From NCBI GenBank assembly GCA_016180195.1, contig JACPBS010000005.1, positions 44,262 through 108,261 of the forward strand: a stretch of DNA of 64,000 bases. Reading direction: 5' to 3'. The DNA comes from Candidatus Woesearchaeota archaeon. Lineage in GTDB: Archaea > Nanobdellota > Nanobdellia > Woesearchaeales > UBA10216. The position numbers were made by a program, and so were the translations under genes. Of this stretch, positions 1 through 10,723 are shown piece after piece; the first letter of the stretch is position 1, and each line of letters starts with the position of its first letter. The notes beneath the pieces were generated by a model. That model saw nothing but the letters and a program-made list of their open reading frames with translations, was not told where the DNA came from and made no database searches.

Positions 1-3000
1 TGGTCGTTGCTATCTTTGATGCCTGTGTTGTTGATGTGAAGGGTGATGTGCTTCTGTAGATGCTGTAGTTGCTGAAATCAGGTGCGTTGCTTTTGCCCCA
101 TTTTACATGCACCGATAGTGCTTTGTATGCTGTAGTGGCTGTTGTTGTTAATGGTCCTGGCGGGTTTACGTCGGCAACTGTTCCTGAAGCCAGCAGGACA
201 GAGGTATTTTCATTTCCGTATGCGTCAACCGCTGTCACAGAATAATAATATGTTGTTTCGCTGAGCAGCCCGGCATCTTCATGCTGTGTTAAACCTGTGG
301 ATGCCACTTTTTCAGCATTTGATATCGATGTGAATGGCGTTTGGCTTCTGTAGATGTTGAACCTGCTGAAATCCCTGGACTTGCCCGGCGTGATGTTCAG
401 GCGCAATGAGTTTTTTCCCTTTTCGCTGTTAACTATCGTGATGCTGTTTGAAGGGATTTCTGCGTCAATATCAAATGAGGCTGTTGCAGCTGCCTGGTTT
501 TGGCTTGTGTCGTTGCAGTAAAGTGTTATTGTATTTATTCCTTCGGGGCCTATTATTGTGGTGTTGCCGCTGATTTGAATTTTACTGTTCCCGTTCAAGG
601 TGTATCCGCACCAAATGAGCTGCTCGTTAGCCGAGTATTGCAGCGGGATTGTGGCATTTTTATGAATCTGATTCTTAGGAGAGAGAATAGTGATTGAAGG
701 CTGTATAGTGTCTGAAACTGTTCCTTGGGTTGAAATGACGCTGGTGTTTTCATTCCCGACCATGTCGGTTGCGGTCACGGCATAATGGTAAGTCTGCTGG
801 CTGATCACAGTAAAGTCTGTAAATTGAACTGTGTTTTGATCAAGTATGGTTGCTATTCTTGATGCGGATGTTGTTGACTGGAATGGAGTGTTGCTCCTGT
901 AGATGTTATAGCGCTCAAAGCCTGATTCCGGGCTTTTTGTCCATGTAATCAGGAGCTGGCTTTTCTTTGGAACCCCGGATACCGCGATGTTGATTGGCTG
1001 TGGCGGCGTTGAGTCTACGCTGAATGTTAGGGAGGAATTGCCCTGGTTTTGGCTTGTGTCGTTGCATAATAGTATAAGTGAATTGTTCCCTTCATCTGCA
1101 TTTATTGTTGTTGCTCCGTTTACAACAGAAATTGGCTTGTTGTTAAGCCTGTATCCGCACCAGGTTGTTTCCTCGTTAGTCGCAAAGTATAGTGGAACAG
1201 AGGTCGTGTTGTAGATTTTTTTCTCTGGCAATAGTATGGTTATATTTGGAGGGATTGTGTCTGCAGCTGTTGCCTGCTGGAATATGGGGTCTGCCTCATT
1301 TCCGGCTTCGTCAATCACTACTGTAGAATAGGAGTATGTTTTCCCGCTTTCGACATTCCCATCTACAAACTGGGTCTGGCTGATGTTTGTTATTATAGCG
1401 ATTGCCTGTGCAGGGCTGCTTGACCTGTATACGACATATTGCTTGAACTCGCTTTCCGAGCTTTGCATCCATCTTATTGAGATCTTGTTCTGTTTGGCAA
1501 GCGGCTCAACGGTCAGTGGAAGCGGCTGTGGCTTCGTGTTGTCAATCTTTATTGTTATCTGATCGGATATTCCCGTATTTCCGGCCTCATCTGTCGCCCT
1601 GAATGATATGGGGTGAAGCCCGTCCGGAACATTTGTGGTGTTCCATTTGTAGATACAGTTGCCCTGCATGCTGCCTGGACCGAAGTTGTGTTGCGCTTTC
1701 AGCCAGGAGCATGGATTTCCTGCGCAAACCTCGCAGTAGGAAAGGCTGTTTGTTGAGTCCGAAATGTTCGCGCTTAATTCAGTCACGTTCCTTGCATGGG
1801 CTATGAGATTCGCTCGCACTATGGGCGGCACTTTGTCCTCAACAAGGAAATTTGTTTCTGCCTGTCCTTTGAGGCCTATTATGTCAGTTACGGTGATGGT
1901 TAGCTTGTTCTGCCCTATTTTTGCGGTTACGTTTATTGCCTCACCCTCCTTTCCGGTGACTATTACAGGAGAATTGCTGTTGAGCACGAACTCTGACCTA
2001 ATAACCGGTTCGTTCACTGTGAAGTTTAGAGTCAGGAATGGTGATGGATATGTTGCTCCGTTTTGTGGGGTTGCTATTTGCGCTATTGGGTGGGTTTTGT
2101 CGACAATGACTGGCAGTGTGATGTTTATAGGCATGCTTCCTGGCTGGGCTAATATGGTTGCTTCCTGTACTGCATCAGGAGCGCTGATCCGTATTGAGCT
2201 TCCTTCCTTGGCATTGACATTTGCCTTATTGAAAAGGTAATATCCCAGCAGGTATCCACTTGCAATCGTTGTAGCAGATGTTGTTCTGTTTATTTTGTCT
2301 GTATCTGTCCAATAGGCTATTACGTTTATTCCTCCAAGCAGGGCTCCGCTTTTTTCCGTGACGGTTCCGTAAAATGTTGTGGGAAGTGCCGGCTTGTTTG
2401 CCTGTGTTTGTGTTGTGAGGTTTGTGGATGCAGTCCTCATGTTTCCTGCGGCATCTACTGCATATGCTTGAATGTCGTAGTAGGTTGCGGGCTGCAGGTT
2501 TTCCATGATGAGTGTGTGGGTGTAGTTAAGTTCTTGGGTTGTTGTGTTCAGGGCTGTTTTGGATTGGGTGTATGAAATCGTAGCATGGCTTGGCTCGTTT
2601 GTTTTGATCGTCACCATGCCTGTCTGTCTCTGTATTTCATCTGCTTCAAGTTGTATTACTGGCGCAGTGCCTTCAAGCCGGGCTGTGCTTGTTATTGACA
2701 GCTCGCCTGCTTGCTCGAGGATTGCCATCAATTCAATGCCTCCCGCTATCTTTCCTTTAAAGCCGGGGCTTAGCTTCCTTGATGTTGCAAGGATATTCCC
2801 GGATGTGTCGAGCATTTCATACATTGCGTCAGGGTCATTCCAGACAAGGATCACACTTCCGTTCTGCCCAAAGCTTATGCTGGGGTTGTCTCCGGATGGC
2901 GCAATGGCAACTGATTTAGACACGCTGCTGGTGTTGATGATGCTCAGGGTTATTCCCGAATCCGATGCAGAGGCTACATAGCTTTCAGCGGCAGCAACAA

Positions 3001-6000
3001 GGGCAACTCGTCTTGCGTCGCCTATCAAGATGCTGTTCTCAAGGTTTCCTGCAGAGATCATGCCGTGATACGCTTTGCCGCCACTTATCCACGCAATCCT
3101 AATTTCCATATCTAAAAGTGATGAAGTGACCGCATAATCAGTGACATCATCGACAATCCTTGCATCACCCGAAACCTTGTTGCCGTAGTTGTCCAATTGT
3201 GTGTGATAAATGCTGTTTATGCCTTCCCTGTTGTCAATCCAGAAGACATGAACAAAAGTGCCGTCGCTCGCAACCTTTGGATTGGTTGACTCGAAAAGGT
3301 TGAACGTGATCCTTCTGTTGCTGATAACCGCCTGGTCGTTTATAATCTGGCTATAGTAAATTTCGTTATTGCCGTCCCTGTCATCCTGCCATGCTATGTG
3401 TATTTTCTCCGTCTCTGAAAAAGCATGAGGCTTTTTTGAATTGTAAACCGTGCTTGTGAGCTTGTTCGAAAAGGCCAATATTTGAGCTGATGGGCTTATG
3501 CGGGAATAATAGATGTCAGGACTGCCATCGCTTGAATCCTCCCATACAACAGCGAAATTCCCTGTGGTTTGCTCCCGGGATATCTGCGGATCGGTTGCGT
3601 TTCTTTTTGGTGAAATTATTCTCACGGCAGCTGACCAGTTTACGGGTTGGCTTACGAATATGGTTGTTGAATTTATCGCAATATTGCCTGATATGTCTGT
3701 TGAGGTTATGGACAGGTTGTAGTTGCCTGCCCGGGCAGGTGTAGAAAGGATTCCCTGGTAAAGTCCTGAAATATTATTGATGTTCATCAGGACTGAAGCT
3801 CCTGCAAGGGATGACGTGACATTTGTTATCGCTGAGAGATCCGTGATTTTGGCTGCTATATTGATGATTGAATTGGTTTCTGGTCCGGAGCCTATGATGA
3901 TTGAGTCCATATTCGGCCCTTTCCTGTCAAGCGTGGTCTTCTTTGGGACGCCTTCCGCCCTGTTTGAACCTGTGTCTTCCACCCGAAGGTTGAGGGTGTA
4001 TTGGTTATCGGGAAGCTCTGAACCTTGGAAGGTGAATGTGCATGTTCCCTGGGTTTCGCCGCTGCCAAATGTCCTTAACGTAGTCCACTCAGTGTCGCAA
4101 ATCCCATCAATGCTTGCGCATGACTCGCATGTTTTCAGGCCGTTTTCATCGGAAACTGTGGCTGTGAATTGAAAGTCGCCTTTGATTTGTGAAGGGACTT
4201 GACTTACGGATATGGAAGGCTTTGTGGTGTCCTTCAGGCAAAAGGCTTTTTTTTCGAGCGAATAGCTGCCCTTACTGGTTACATGAATAGCGTAGCTGCC
4301 TTGGTTGAGTCCATCCCTTATCAGGCTAATGCGTTGTCCTTTTGATGCTGTTCTGTTTTCATCCCATGAGTTATCGCAGGCATTTGGAGTATATCTTGCG
4401 CTTAAGGTCTGGTTTCCGTAAATACTGTTTAGGGTGAGGTTTATTGTACATTCACTGTTTGTAAGCGTGTAATAGTAGTATTTTTCGGAGCTTGCAGGTG
4501 ATTGCCACGTTGCTAGATTGTAGTTCCCTGTGTGCATCGTGTCATGTTTCACCATGCTTCCTGCAACGGTTTCCGGTTTTCCTGAGGTGTCGTAAACATA
4601 AATGTTGTGCTTAAACTGGGTTGGGCCTATTATCAGCTCAAGCTCACCATCCCCGTCAACATCGCCGAGCGCTGGAGATGAACTTGTGCCAAGGGAAACA
4701 TCATCGATTTTCTTCGGAAAACCAAAAACAGGAATACCGTTGTGGTGCCACGCATATTTTCCAGCAATAATCTCCTTGTCACTGTCGCCATCAATATCCC
4801 CTACGATTGGGTTGACAAGGCTTGAGTAGTCAGTCATTGACTGAGGCCAGCCTGGTGAGGTGACCCCGTTATTTTCAAGTACGTAAATTTTCTTACCCGA
4901 CCTTATTATGATCTCGTTTGCACCGTCCCCATCTATATCACTTATTGCCGGGTCACTTAGGCCATAGCCTACTTCTATCCTTATCGGAAATGTGCTGACC
5001 GGTTTCCCATCATGAAGGAAGGCTGAAAGCGTGCCGTTGTTCCCTCCCATCAGAATTTCCAGTTTGCCGTCACTGTCAAGATCTGCCAGGACAGGACTGT
5101 TGTAGGAAGAGGATAGTCGTTCTCCTGTATCCCTTGGCCAGCCGCTTACTGGGTTTCCGTATCTGTCAAACATATAGATCTCTGAATATCCTGTTGTCAG
5201 TATCTCTGGGGATCCGTCGTTGTTTACGTCCCCTGCAGAAGGGCAACTACCCATGTTCAAAGTCCCAATGGGGATGTTCCTGTATGTTGTTCCGTCATTA
5301 TGGAGGATCACGATCTGTTTGCCTGCGTTATAGATTATTTCCTTTCCGGAGAATGCAGGGTCTATATCTGCCGCAACGATGCACGCGTTGCTTGGCATGT
5401 AAAATGTCCCTGTCACCTTTCCATCATAAGTATATATCTTTCCGGTGTTTCCGTCGTTGATTATCAGCTCGTTCGTTCCATCATCATTGACATCGGTGAC
5501 CACAAAGCCATTGTTAAGGTGGTCTGACGATTGTATGGGCCATCCAGGCGCGACGGTTCCGTCGGAGTTGAAAACATGCCTGTAACTTACCGGGTATCCT
5601 TCTGAGTTGTACCTTGCAATCCCTGTCAGTATCTCAAATTTCCCGTCGTTATTTATATCTGCCACTGTTGGGTTGAGGATAACAGTCGGGCACCATCCAG
5701 GTGCACACGGTTCAAGTTGTTTTGGCCATCCTTTGTGGAGGCTTGGATCAACATACGCTGTTGCTGTCTTAGATGTTGTCCGGCCGCCTGAATACTGCAC
5801 TGTCAGTCTCAGTGTGTATACGCCTTCTGTTTGTGCAGTGTTTGTGTTCCATGTTGCAAGCAATTCATTGCTTTTCTGGTTGAGTCCGTTATTTGCAAGT
5901 ATTATGCCGTTAGTGCTCCAGGATATAGGTGCGGTTCCTGATCCATATTCGATTTTGTAGTTTTCGAAGCTATTTCCGATCACTGTGCCTTTTATCTCTA

Positions 6001-9000
6001 GATCGTCTTGGCCGGATATTATGTCTTGTGCAGAGGGAGTTGTGATGAATACGTTATTTACCTCGACATTTCTTGTTTTGTTGTTTGCCTCTCCCAGGCT
6101 GTTTCTGACAGTTAATCTTAAGGTGTACGAGCCTTCCACAAGTCCAAGCGTGTTCCAGCTTCCGAGTTTTCCATTTATCACTGGCATTGAAGACTGGATT
6201 ATCGTTGCCCATGTTTGGGGATTGTTTCCTGGAGCGTATTCAAGTGTGTAGTCTGTGAAGTTGGAAGCGAATGCGGTGCCGTTTACGTCTATTATTCCTG
6301 TTACCTTTCCTGAAATATCGATGTAAGATGTTGGGAACGTATCGCTTTGTGTGATTGCGGCAAGCACATTTACAAGCCCTGCACCCTGAGAGTATTTGTC
6401 AATTCCCTGGTCAACAGCAGTCTTGATCATCGAGTCTTTTATCTGCTGGGGCCCCCACGAAGGGTGTGCCTGCTTGATTAAAGCTGCTGCTCCTGCAATG
6501 TGGGGTGTTGCCATCGAAGTTCCGGAAATTGACACGTGTATGTTGTCGATGCATCTTGAGCCTGACCATGCGCTATCCCATTCTGCTGCGCAAATGTTTA
6601 TCCCTGGGGCTGAGATGTCTGGCTTGTCAATGCTGCCTCCGCTCCACACAAAAGGCCCTCTGCTGCTGAATGAAGCGATTGGATTGCTGCAATAGCCATT
6701 GGTTCCGATGTTCTCAGGCCTGCACCAGGCAGCCACTGTCATTGCTTTCCTGGCGCAGCCAGGGCATGCTATGGTCTGGGGATTTGGCCCTGAGTTGCCG
6801 GCAGCTACCGAAACGAAAACCCCGTTATTGAATGCGTTGTCAACTGCCTGTGAGGCGGGGTCATCAGGAGTTCCCGAGCCTCCGAGGCTTATGCTTATCA
6901 CGTCTGCTCGGTCTGAAAGGTTGCCGTCTCCGTTTGGATCCAGTGCCTTGTTTATTGCTGCGATTATGTTGCTGTATGAGCATTGCCCTCCTGAGCTGCA
7001 TACCTTGTATGCGTATATGTCTGCATCTGGCGCCACCCCTTTCAGCGCCCCTTTGCCAGCTGCGGTTGCGGCAACATGGGTTCCGTGTCCATGGTCATCC
7101 ATTGGGTCGGGGTCGTTGTTTTGGAAATCGTAGCCTGCTTTTACCTTGCACTGTGGTCCGAAGCATCCTCCTAGGTCTGGGTGGGTGTAATCAATGCCTG
7201 TGTCCACGATTGCTATTGTCCTTCCGAGGCCGGTGATTTTGTTGCCGGAAGAGTCGTTTAGTTTCCATACAGAATCTGCCTCGATGTAAGCTGTTGATGT
7301 TAAGAGGTCTATTGTGATTATATTATTGGGGTATATTTTCTTTACACCGGGCTGACTTTTTATTGTTTCGATTTCGCCTTCGGATACGTTGAGCAGCGCC
7401 CCGTTGAATGCTGTGTCGTATTCCTCTTTGATTTTCTCTTCGCCATTGATGATTAGTCTTTTTATGTTTTGGCGGAAATTAGTGTGTTCGTTTTTTATCC
7501 TTGATTTGTGCTGCGTTATTGAAGTAGGCCTGTTGAGTTTTGTAGAGTTCAGGTCTGTTTCTAGTTCATTCAGCCTTTTGTTCAGGTTATATTTCCTTAT
7601 CGTTCCGGTTATTATCGCAAGGCCCTTCGTGTCAACCCCTTCGATTTCTTTCCTGAGCATTTTCGCCCTGGTTTCCTTTACTGAAATATCCGCATTTATT
7701 ACGCTTTCAACAGCCGATATTGGCTGTTCATCAAACTGCACTATATAGCCCTCAAATGCTGTGCTTATGTTTGATTCCGTAGAATAGAACATCTTGCTTG
7801 TTCCGAAATCCTCAGGAAGGGTTTCCATTATGTTTGTGGGTTGCGTTGTGTTTGCCTGGGTTGGGAATGGTGCAATGCCTGGGCATGAGCTTCCGTTGCT
7901 GCTGGTTTTGCAGTCAATGAAGCAGTTCGATATGGTTTCTCCTGAATCGCATTTTCCGTCGCCGCATTCGCCGTATTTAATGTTTAGGTTGGCAACGAAA
8001 AAAGTCGGATCCTCCATAACGTATAGAGTCGAGATGTTGTCATTGTAACCTGCTTTGCTTACCCTGACTGTTCTAGGGCCTGTCTTGGCGTACATCAGGT
8101 TGACAGGGGTTTCTCCTATGTATGCGTTATCCAGATAAACATCGGCTGCGCTGGGTTGTGATCCTACAAAGAGTGGCCCGATGCCAGCGGTTTGGTTGCC
8201 AACTGAAACTTGCACGCTTGTTTCTGCAGCGTTGTTTGCCTCATTCGACTCCGTTACTGAGGATTGGTCGTCAGCTATAACCTTGAGCGTGTGGGTTCCC
8301 GTTCCTCCTATTCTCGCATCCACCCCCATATCCCAGCTTTCACCTGGCGCTAGTGGGTATATATACGTCCCCCCTAATGCATCCCGAACGCCGTCAAAAT
8401 GTACCCATGCTGTGCTTTGCCCTGCGTTTGCTGTTCCGATGTTCATAACTACTTCATGGAATCTTAATGTTGTTGTGCCCCCTGGGTTCGGCACACTGTA
8501 GGTTTTTTGCTTTGGCTCGACTATCGCCACAATATCAGGAGCGTCGTTTGGTCCTGGCGTGTGCATCGTTAGTGGAATATCGATTACTGTTTTCCCTTGA
8601 GCGATTGTTATTGGTTTATTTATGAAATCGTATCCCTGTTTGGAAACCGTAAGTACATGGGTCCCTGGAGAAAAGCCATGGACGCTTAAGGGGGTCAACC
8701 CCCAATTGTAATAATCTATCTTGACCCTTGCCTCATCAACATTTGATCGGAATTCTATGAGGGTGTTCTCTAGGGGTTCCTGATTCTGGACAGTTAGAAG
8801 CCTTTTTTTGGTTGAAGTTCCGATACTGGCTACAAACATGTGTTGCCCTGTTCCTACCTTCACATTGAACGTGGATGACTGAGTTTCCCCTGGTGACATT
8901 GAGGGTATCTGGACACTCCATGAGTTTACTGTATAAGAGCCATCCCAGCCTCCATCCTTGAGTGTCAGGTTTGCAGGCGGTGAGGGTGATGTTCCGGTGT

Positions 9001-10138
9001 TCTTCGCCCTGACAATAACTGAGAGGATCCCGGCATTTTCAGTCGGTTCGATTGATAAGTTATCGACGACAATGTTATTGCAGTTCGGAGGGCAACCTTG
9101 CTGTTGCGAAGCAGTTGGCCTCATGACCAGCTGTACTGTTTTCTTTAAGTTATTGTTGTTCTCATCAGACTCTGATACCCTGGAGAGGGCGTCTGCAGAT
9201 GCAGATACTTCATAAGTTCCGTCTGAAACAACCGGAGTTACTATCATGTTATATGCCATTCCTGGAAGTAGGGCGTCTGTTGGCAGGCCGTTTTCTATTA
9301 AGCCTACTCCTATTCTTGTGTTGATTGTTGATACGTTTATGTCTGTTGAGACAGGCGAGTATGCAGTTGAATTCCCGCGGTTGAGCAGCATTACATGAAA
9401 CCCTGAAGATGCGCTGTAATCTGTATATGATATCGGAACCCCTGCGTTATATGGCATTGCTGCAATGTCTGTTATCGCCAGGTCCGGAAAGCCCGTCTGA
9501 AGCTGTGTCGGCAGATCCTTGGATATGCTTGTAGTTGAGCCGCTGTTTACGTATTCTGCTGTCATCGAGTCCTGCCGGCCAGGGCTTGACAGCCTTACCA
9601 GATGGTAACCGATGCTTAGGTCAGGTACATCAATGGGGGTTCGTCCGACCATTGCCTGATCGATGTAAACATCAGATTGTGCATCAGCTTCTATGTGCAT
9701 GTTACCTCTTTGCGATGCAGAACCTGCTTTTATGCGCACTAGCTGCACATTGTTTTCCTCGTTTGACTCTGCATTCTGCTTGAACGAATCTGCTTCGACA
9801 TTGAAGTAGTACCCGCCTTCATTTAGCCACGTATTTACGCTTACAGTTTGTGACTGCCCTGGCGACAACGAGTTTAATCCCATCCTCCATTTGTTCCAGT
9901 TGCCCTCGATGTCAACAGTGCTGCCACCTGCAGCGCCGCTACCGATATTGGTTATCGTGGCACTTATTGTTTCATAAGATGCTGCGCCCGGATTCGGGTT
10001 GCTGAAGGTGACAGAAGACACTATCAGGTCTGGTTGGCTGGTTTGGTTTTCAGAATGAGCATCAGGCAAGAGGATTATTGCTGCAGCAAAAGCGGCCAAT
10101 AGAGCTACAAATATTGTTGCACCCTTTTTTCCATTCAT
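1..10138 (-). CDS. Giant secreted subtilisin-family (S8) protease, 3' end outside window
   Basis: An uninterrupted minus-strand frame runs from the ATG at 10138 to the left edge (about 3,379 codons), so the C-terminus is missing. Residues 1-29 look like a signal peptide. Next come CARDB-like domains alternating with three PEGA-like modules (about 145-195, 450-510, 650-705), a Cys-rich CGDGKC motif (about 718-745), an I9-like propeptide (about 795-925) and the S8 domain (about 945-1255). The catalytic triad is intact: Asp979 in IVDTGID, His1018 in HGHGTHV, Ser1208 in SGTSMATPH, with the oxyanion Asn in AAGNSG. Downstream are two Ig-like domains, about seven FG-GAP/VCBS-type repeats (DxNxDGxxE, about 1480-1845), a D-x-DGxxEIYY propeller-like stretch (about 2165-2450) and repeated FN3/Ig modules. 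It is probably an exported, calcium-stabilised adhesive protease. Domain borders are estimates by eye. Confidence 0.93.
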   Translation of the reverse strand, partial: MNGKKGATIFVALLAAFAAAIILLPDAHSENQTSQPDLIVSSVTFSNPNPGAASYETISATITNIGSGAAGGSTVDIEGNWNKWRMGLNSLSPGQSQTVSVNTWLNEGGYYFNVEADSFKQNAESNEENNVQLVRIKAGSASQRGNMHIEADAQSDVYIDQAMVGRTPIDVPDLSIGYHLVRLSSPGRQDSMTAEYVNSGSTTSISKDLPTQLQTGFPDLAITDIAAMPYNAGVPISYTDYSASSGFHVMLLNRGNSTAYSPVSTDINVSTINTRIGVGLIENGLPTDALLPGMAYNMIVTPVVSDGTYEVSASADALSRVSESDENNNNLKKTVQLVMRPTASQQQGCPPNCNNIVVDNLSIEPTENAGILSVIVRAKNTGTSPSPPANLTLKDGGWDGSYTVNSWSVQIPSMSPGETQSSTFNVKVGTGQHMFVASIGTSTKKRLLTVQNQEPLENTLIEFRSNVDEARVKIDYYNWGLTPLSVHGFSPGTHVLTVSKQGYDFINKPITIAQGKTVIDIPLTMHTPGPNDAPDIVAIVEPKQKTYSVPNPGGTTTLRFHEVVMNIGTANAGQSTAWVHFDGVRDALGGTYIYPLAPGESWDMGVDARIGGTGTHTLKVIADDQSSVTESNEANNAAETSVQVSVGNQTAGIGPLFVGSQPSAADVYLDNAYIGETPVNLMYAKTGPRTVRVSKAGYNDNISTLYVMEDPTFFVANLNIKYGECGDGKCDSGETISNCFIDCKTSSNGSSCPGIAPFPTQANTTQPTNIMETLPEDFGTSKMFYSTESNISTAFEGYIVQFDEQPISAVESVINADISVKETRAKMLRKEIEGVDTKGLAIITGTIRKYNLNKRLNELETDLNSTKLNRPTSITQHKSRIKNEHTNFRQNIKRLIINGEEKIKEEYDTAFNGALLNVSEGEIETIKSQPGVKKIYPNNIITIDLLTSTAYIEADSVWKLNDSSGNKITGLGRTIAIVDTGIDYTHPDLGGCFGPQCKVKAGYDFQNNDPDPMDDHGHGTHVAATAAGKGALKGVAPDADIYAYKVCSSGGQCSYSNIIAAINKALDPNGDGNLSDRADVISISLGGSGTPDDPASQAVDNAFNNGVFVSVAAGNSGPNPQTIACPGCARKAMTVAAWCRPENIGTNGYCSNPIASFSSRGPFVWSGGSIDKPDISAPGINICAAEWDSAWSGSRCIDNIHVSISGTSMATPHIAGAAALIKQAHPSWGPQQIKDSMIKTAVDQGIDKYSQGAGLVNVLAAITQSDTFPTSYIDISGKVTGIIDVNGTAFASNFTDYTLEYAPGNNPQTWATIIQSSMPVINGKLGSWNTLGLVEGSYTLRLTVRNSLGEANNKTRNVEVNNVFITTPSAQDIISGQDDLEIKGTVIGNSFENYKIEYGSGTAPISWSTNGIILANNGLNQKSNELLATWNTNTAQTEGVYTLRLTVQYSGGRTTSKTATAYVDPSLHKGWPKQLEPCAPGWCPTVILNPTVADINNDGKFEILTGIARYNSEGYPVSYRHVFNSDGTVAPGWPIQSSDHLNNGFVVTDVNDDGTNELIINDGNTGKIYTYDGKVTGTFYMPSNACIVAADIDPAFSGKEIIYNAGKQIVILHNDGTTYRNIPIGTLNMGSCPSAGDVNNDGSPEILTTGYSEIYMFDRYGNPVSGWPRDTGERLSSSYNSPVLADLDSDGKLEILMGGNNGTLSAFLHDGKPVSTFPIRIEVGYGLSDPAISDIDGDGANEIIIRSGKKIYVLENNGVTSPGWPQSMTDYSSLVNPIVGDIDGDSDKEIIAGKYAWHHNGIPVFGFPKKIDDVSLGTSSSPALGDVDGDGELELIIGPTQFKHNIYVYDTSGKPETVAGSMVKHDTMHTGNYNLATWQSPASSEKYYYYTLTNSECTINLTLNSIYGNQTLSARYTPNACDNSWDENRTASKGQRISLIRDGLNQGSYAIHVTSKGSYSLEKKAFCLKDTTKPSISVSQVPSQIKGDFQFTATVSDENGLKTCESCASIDGICDTEWTTLRTFGSGETQGTCTFTFQGSELPDNQYTLNLRVEDTGSNRAEGVPKKTTLDRKGPNMDSIIIGSGPETNSIINIAAKITDLSAITNVTSSLAGASVLMNINNISGLYQGILSTPARAGNYNLSITSTDISGNIAINSTTIFVSQPVNWSAAVRIISPKRNATDPQISREQTTGNFAVVWEDSSDGSPDIYYSRISPSAQILAFSNKLTSTVYNSKKPHAFSETEKIHIAWQDDRDGNNEIYYSQIINDQAVISNRRITFNLFESTNPKVASDGTFVHVFWIDNREGINSIYHTQLDNYGNKVSGDARIVDDVTDYAVTSSLLDMEIRIAWISGGKAYHGMISAGNLENSILIGDARRVALVAAAESYVASASDSGITLSIINTSSVSKSVAIAPSGDNPSISFGQNGSVILVWNDPDAMYEMLDTSGNILATSRKLSPGFKGKIAGGIELMAILEQAGELSITSTARLEGTAPVIQLEADEIQRQTGMVTIKTNEPSHATISYTQSKTALNTTTQELNYTHTLIMENLQPATYYDIQAYAVDAAGNMRTASTNLTTQTQANKPALPTTFYGTVTEKSGALLGGINVIAYWTDTDKINRTTSATTIASGYLLGYYLFNKANVNAKEGSSIRISAPDAVQEATILAQPGSMPINITLPVIVDKTHPIAQIATPQNGATYPSPFLTLNFTVNEPVIRSEFVLNSNSPVIVTGKEGEAINVTAKIGQNKLTITVTDIIGLKGQAETNFLVEDKVPPIVRANLIAHARNVTELSANISDSTNSLSYCEVCAGNPCSWLKAQHNFGPGSMQGNCIYKWNTTNVPDGLHPISFRATDEAGNTGISDQITIKIDNTKPQPLPLTVEPLAKQNKISIRWMQSSESEFKQYVVYRSSSPAQAIAIITNISQTQFVDGNVESGKTYSYSTVVIDEAGNEADPIFQQATAADTIPPNITILLPEKKIYNTTSVPLYFATNEETTWCGYRLNNKPISVVNGATTINADEGNNSLILLCNDTSQNQGNSSLTFSVDSTPPQPINIAVSGVPKKSQLLITWTKSPESGFERYNIYRSNTPFQSTTSASRIATILDQNTVQFTDFTVISQQTYHYAVTATDMVGNENTSVISTQGTVSDTIQPSITILSPKNQIHKNATIPLQYSANEQLIWCGYTLNGNSKIQISGNTTIIGPEGINTITLYCNDTSQNQAAATASFDIDAEIPSNSITIVNSEKGKNSLRLNITPGKSRDFSRFNIYRSQTPFTSISNAEKVASTGLTQHEDAGLLSETTYYYSVTAVDAYGNENTSVLLASGTVADVNPPGPLTTTATTAYKALSVHVKWGKSNAPDFSNYSIYRSTSPFTSTTQASKIATT

Positions 10139-10165
10139 GGTCTGCAATGCTCTGGAATGTCTTGC

Positions 10166-10174
10166 TTTTAAATA
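10166..10174 (-). promoter_or_regulatory. TATA-like box of the subtilase gene
   Basis: The T/A-only run TTTTAAATA lies about 30 bp before the ATG at 10138, which fits an archaeal promoter with a very short leader. Confidence 0.5.
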
Positions 10175-10185
10175 TTGTTCTATGT

Positions 10186-10668
10186 CTATGTCTGCATGTA
10201 TCTGTTATCCCGAAACCCATGTCCTGTGAATATGCTTTTTATGATTTCAACCGCCTTCTCCTTTTTTTTCGGGAATGCGGCTATGTTTGCCTTTATGTGG
10301 AAGCAGTTTCCGCTGTCGGTAATCCAGAACTCATTGTTCAGGAGTTTTTCCTTGTCCAGCCTGATAAAGAAGTTTAGGTTGTTGTCCAGTCTTGATTCCT
10401 TTTGCCTCAGGAGAATTTCTTTTTGTTTTTCTCCTAGGTTTTCCTTTAGAAATCCGATGAATGCTTTTATATGCCTGTCCTTTTCAAGCACAATCTCCAT
10501 TATTCTTATCTTCTTTTCATTGAATCCTGTTGCGGTTTGCTTTTTCACGTTTATTTTCTCTTTTTCCAGGTCCAGGCTTGTTAGCTCTCTAAGCTTTTCC
10601 TCGATTGCTGCCTCATTTTCATCTTCCTTTGCAAATACGCTTATTTTTATGGAATTTGCAATCTTCAT
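10186..10668 (-). CDS. RNA-binding protein of the archaeal exosome-associated family (COG1325-like)
   Basis: The 160-residue product is charged and resembles the archaeal family predicted to bind RNA and to associate with the exosome gene set. It starts MKIANSIKISVFAKEDE; the N-terminal beta strand and the C-terminal stretch FHIKANIAAFPKKKEKAVEII match my memory of the family. Longer starts exist (ATG at 10725), but a TATA-like box at 10692-10700 lies about 25 bp before the ATG at 10668 and points to a leaderless start there. The gene is divergent from the presenilin-type gene, and both may use the same AT-box. The family assignment is from remembered motifs only. Confidence 0.72.
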   Translation of the reverse strand: MKIANSIKISVFAKEDENEAAIEEKLRELTSLDLEKEKINVKKQTATGFNEKKIRIMEIVLEKDRHIKAFIGFLKENLGEKQKEILLRQKESRLDNNLNFFIRLDKEKLLNNEFWITDSGNCFHIKANIAAFPKKKEKAVEIIKSIFTGHGFRDNRYMQT

Positions 10669-10691
10669 GCTGGCTTGGTTGTTTTCCAAAG

Positions 10692-10700
10692 TTTTAAATA
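10692..10700. promoter_or_regulatory. AT-box possibly shared by two divergent leaderless genes
   Basis: TTTTAAATA is nearly symmetric. It sits about 24-28 bp from the ATG at 10724 on the plus strand and from the ATG at 10668 on the minus strand, the spacing expected for leaderless starts in both directions. Confidence 0.4.
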
Positions 10701-10723
10701 GGTTTTGAATATTTTTCGGCTTC

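Noticed and set aside
500-10708. Many plus-strand ORFs of 60-180 codons across 500-10708.
   Set aside because: They all lie opposite a continuous minus-strand frame with clear S8, PEGA and FG-GAP motifs (and the RNA-binding gene at its right end). Their products are low-complexity and match no family.
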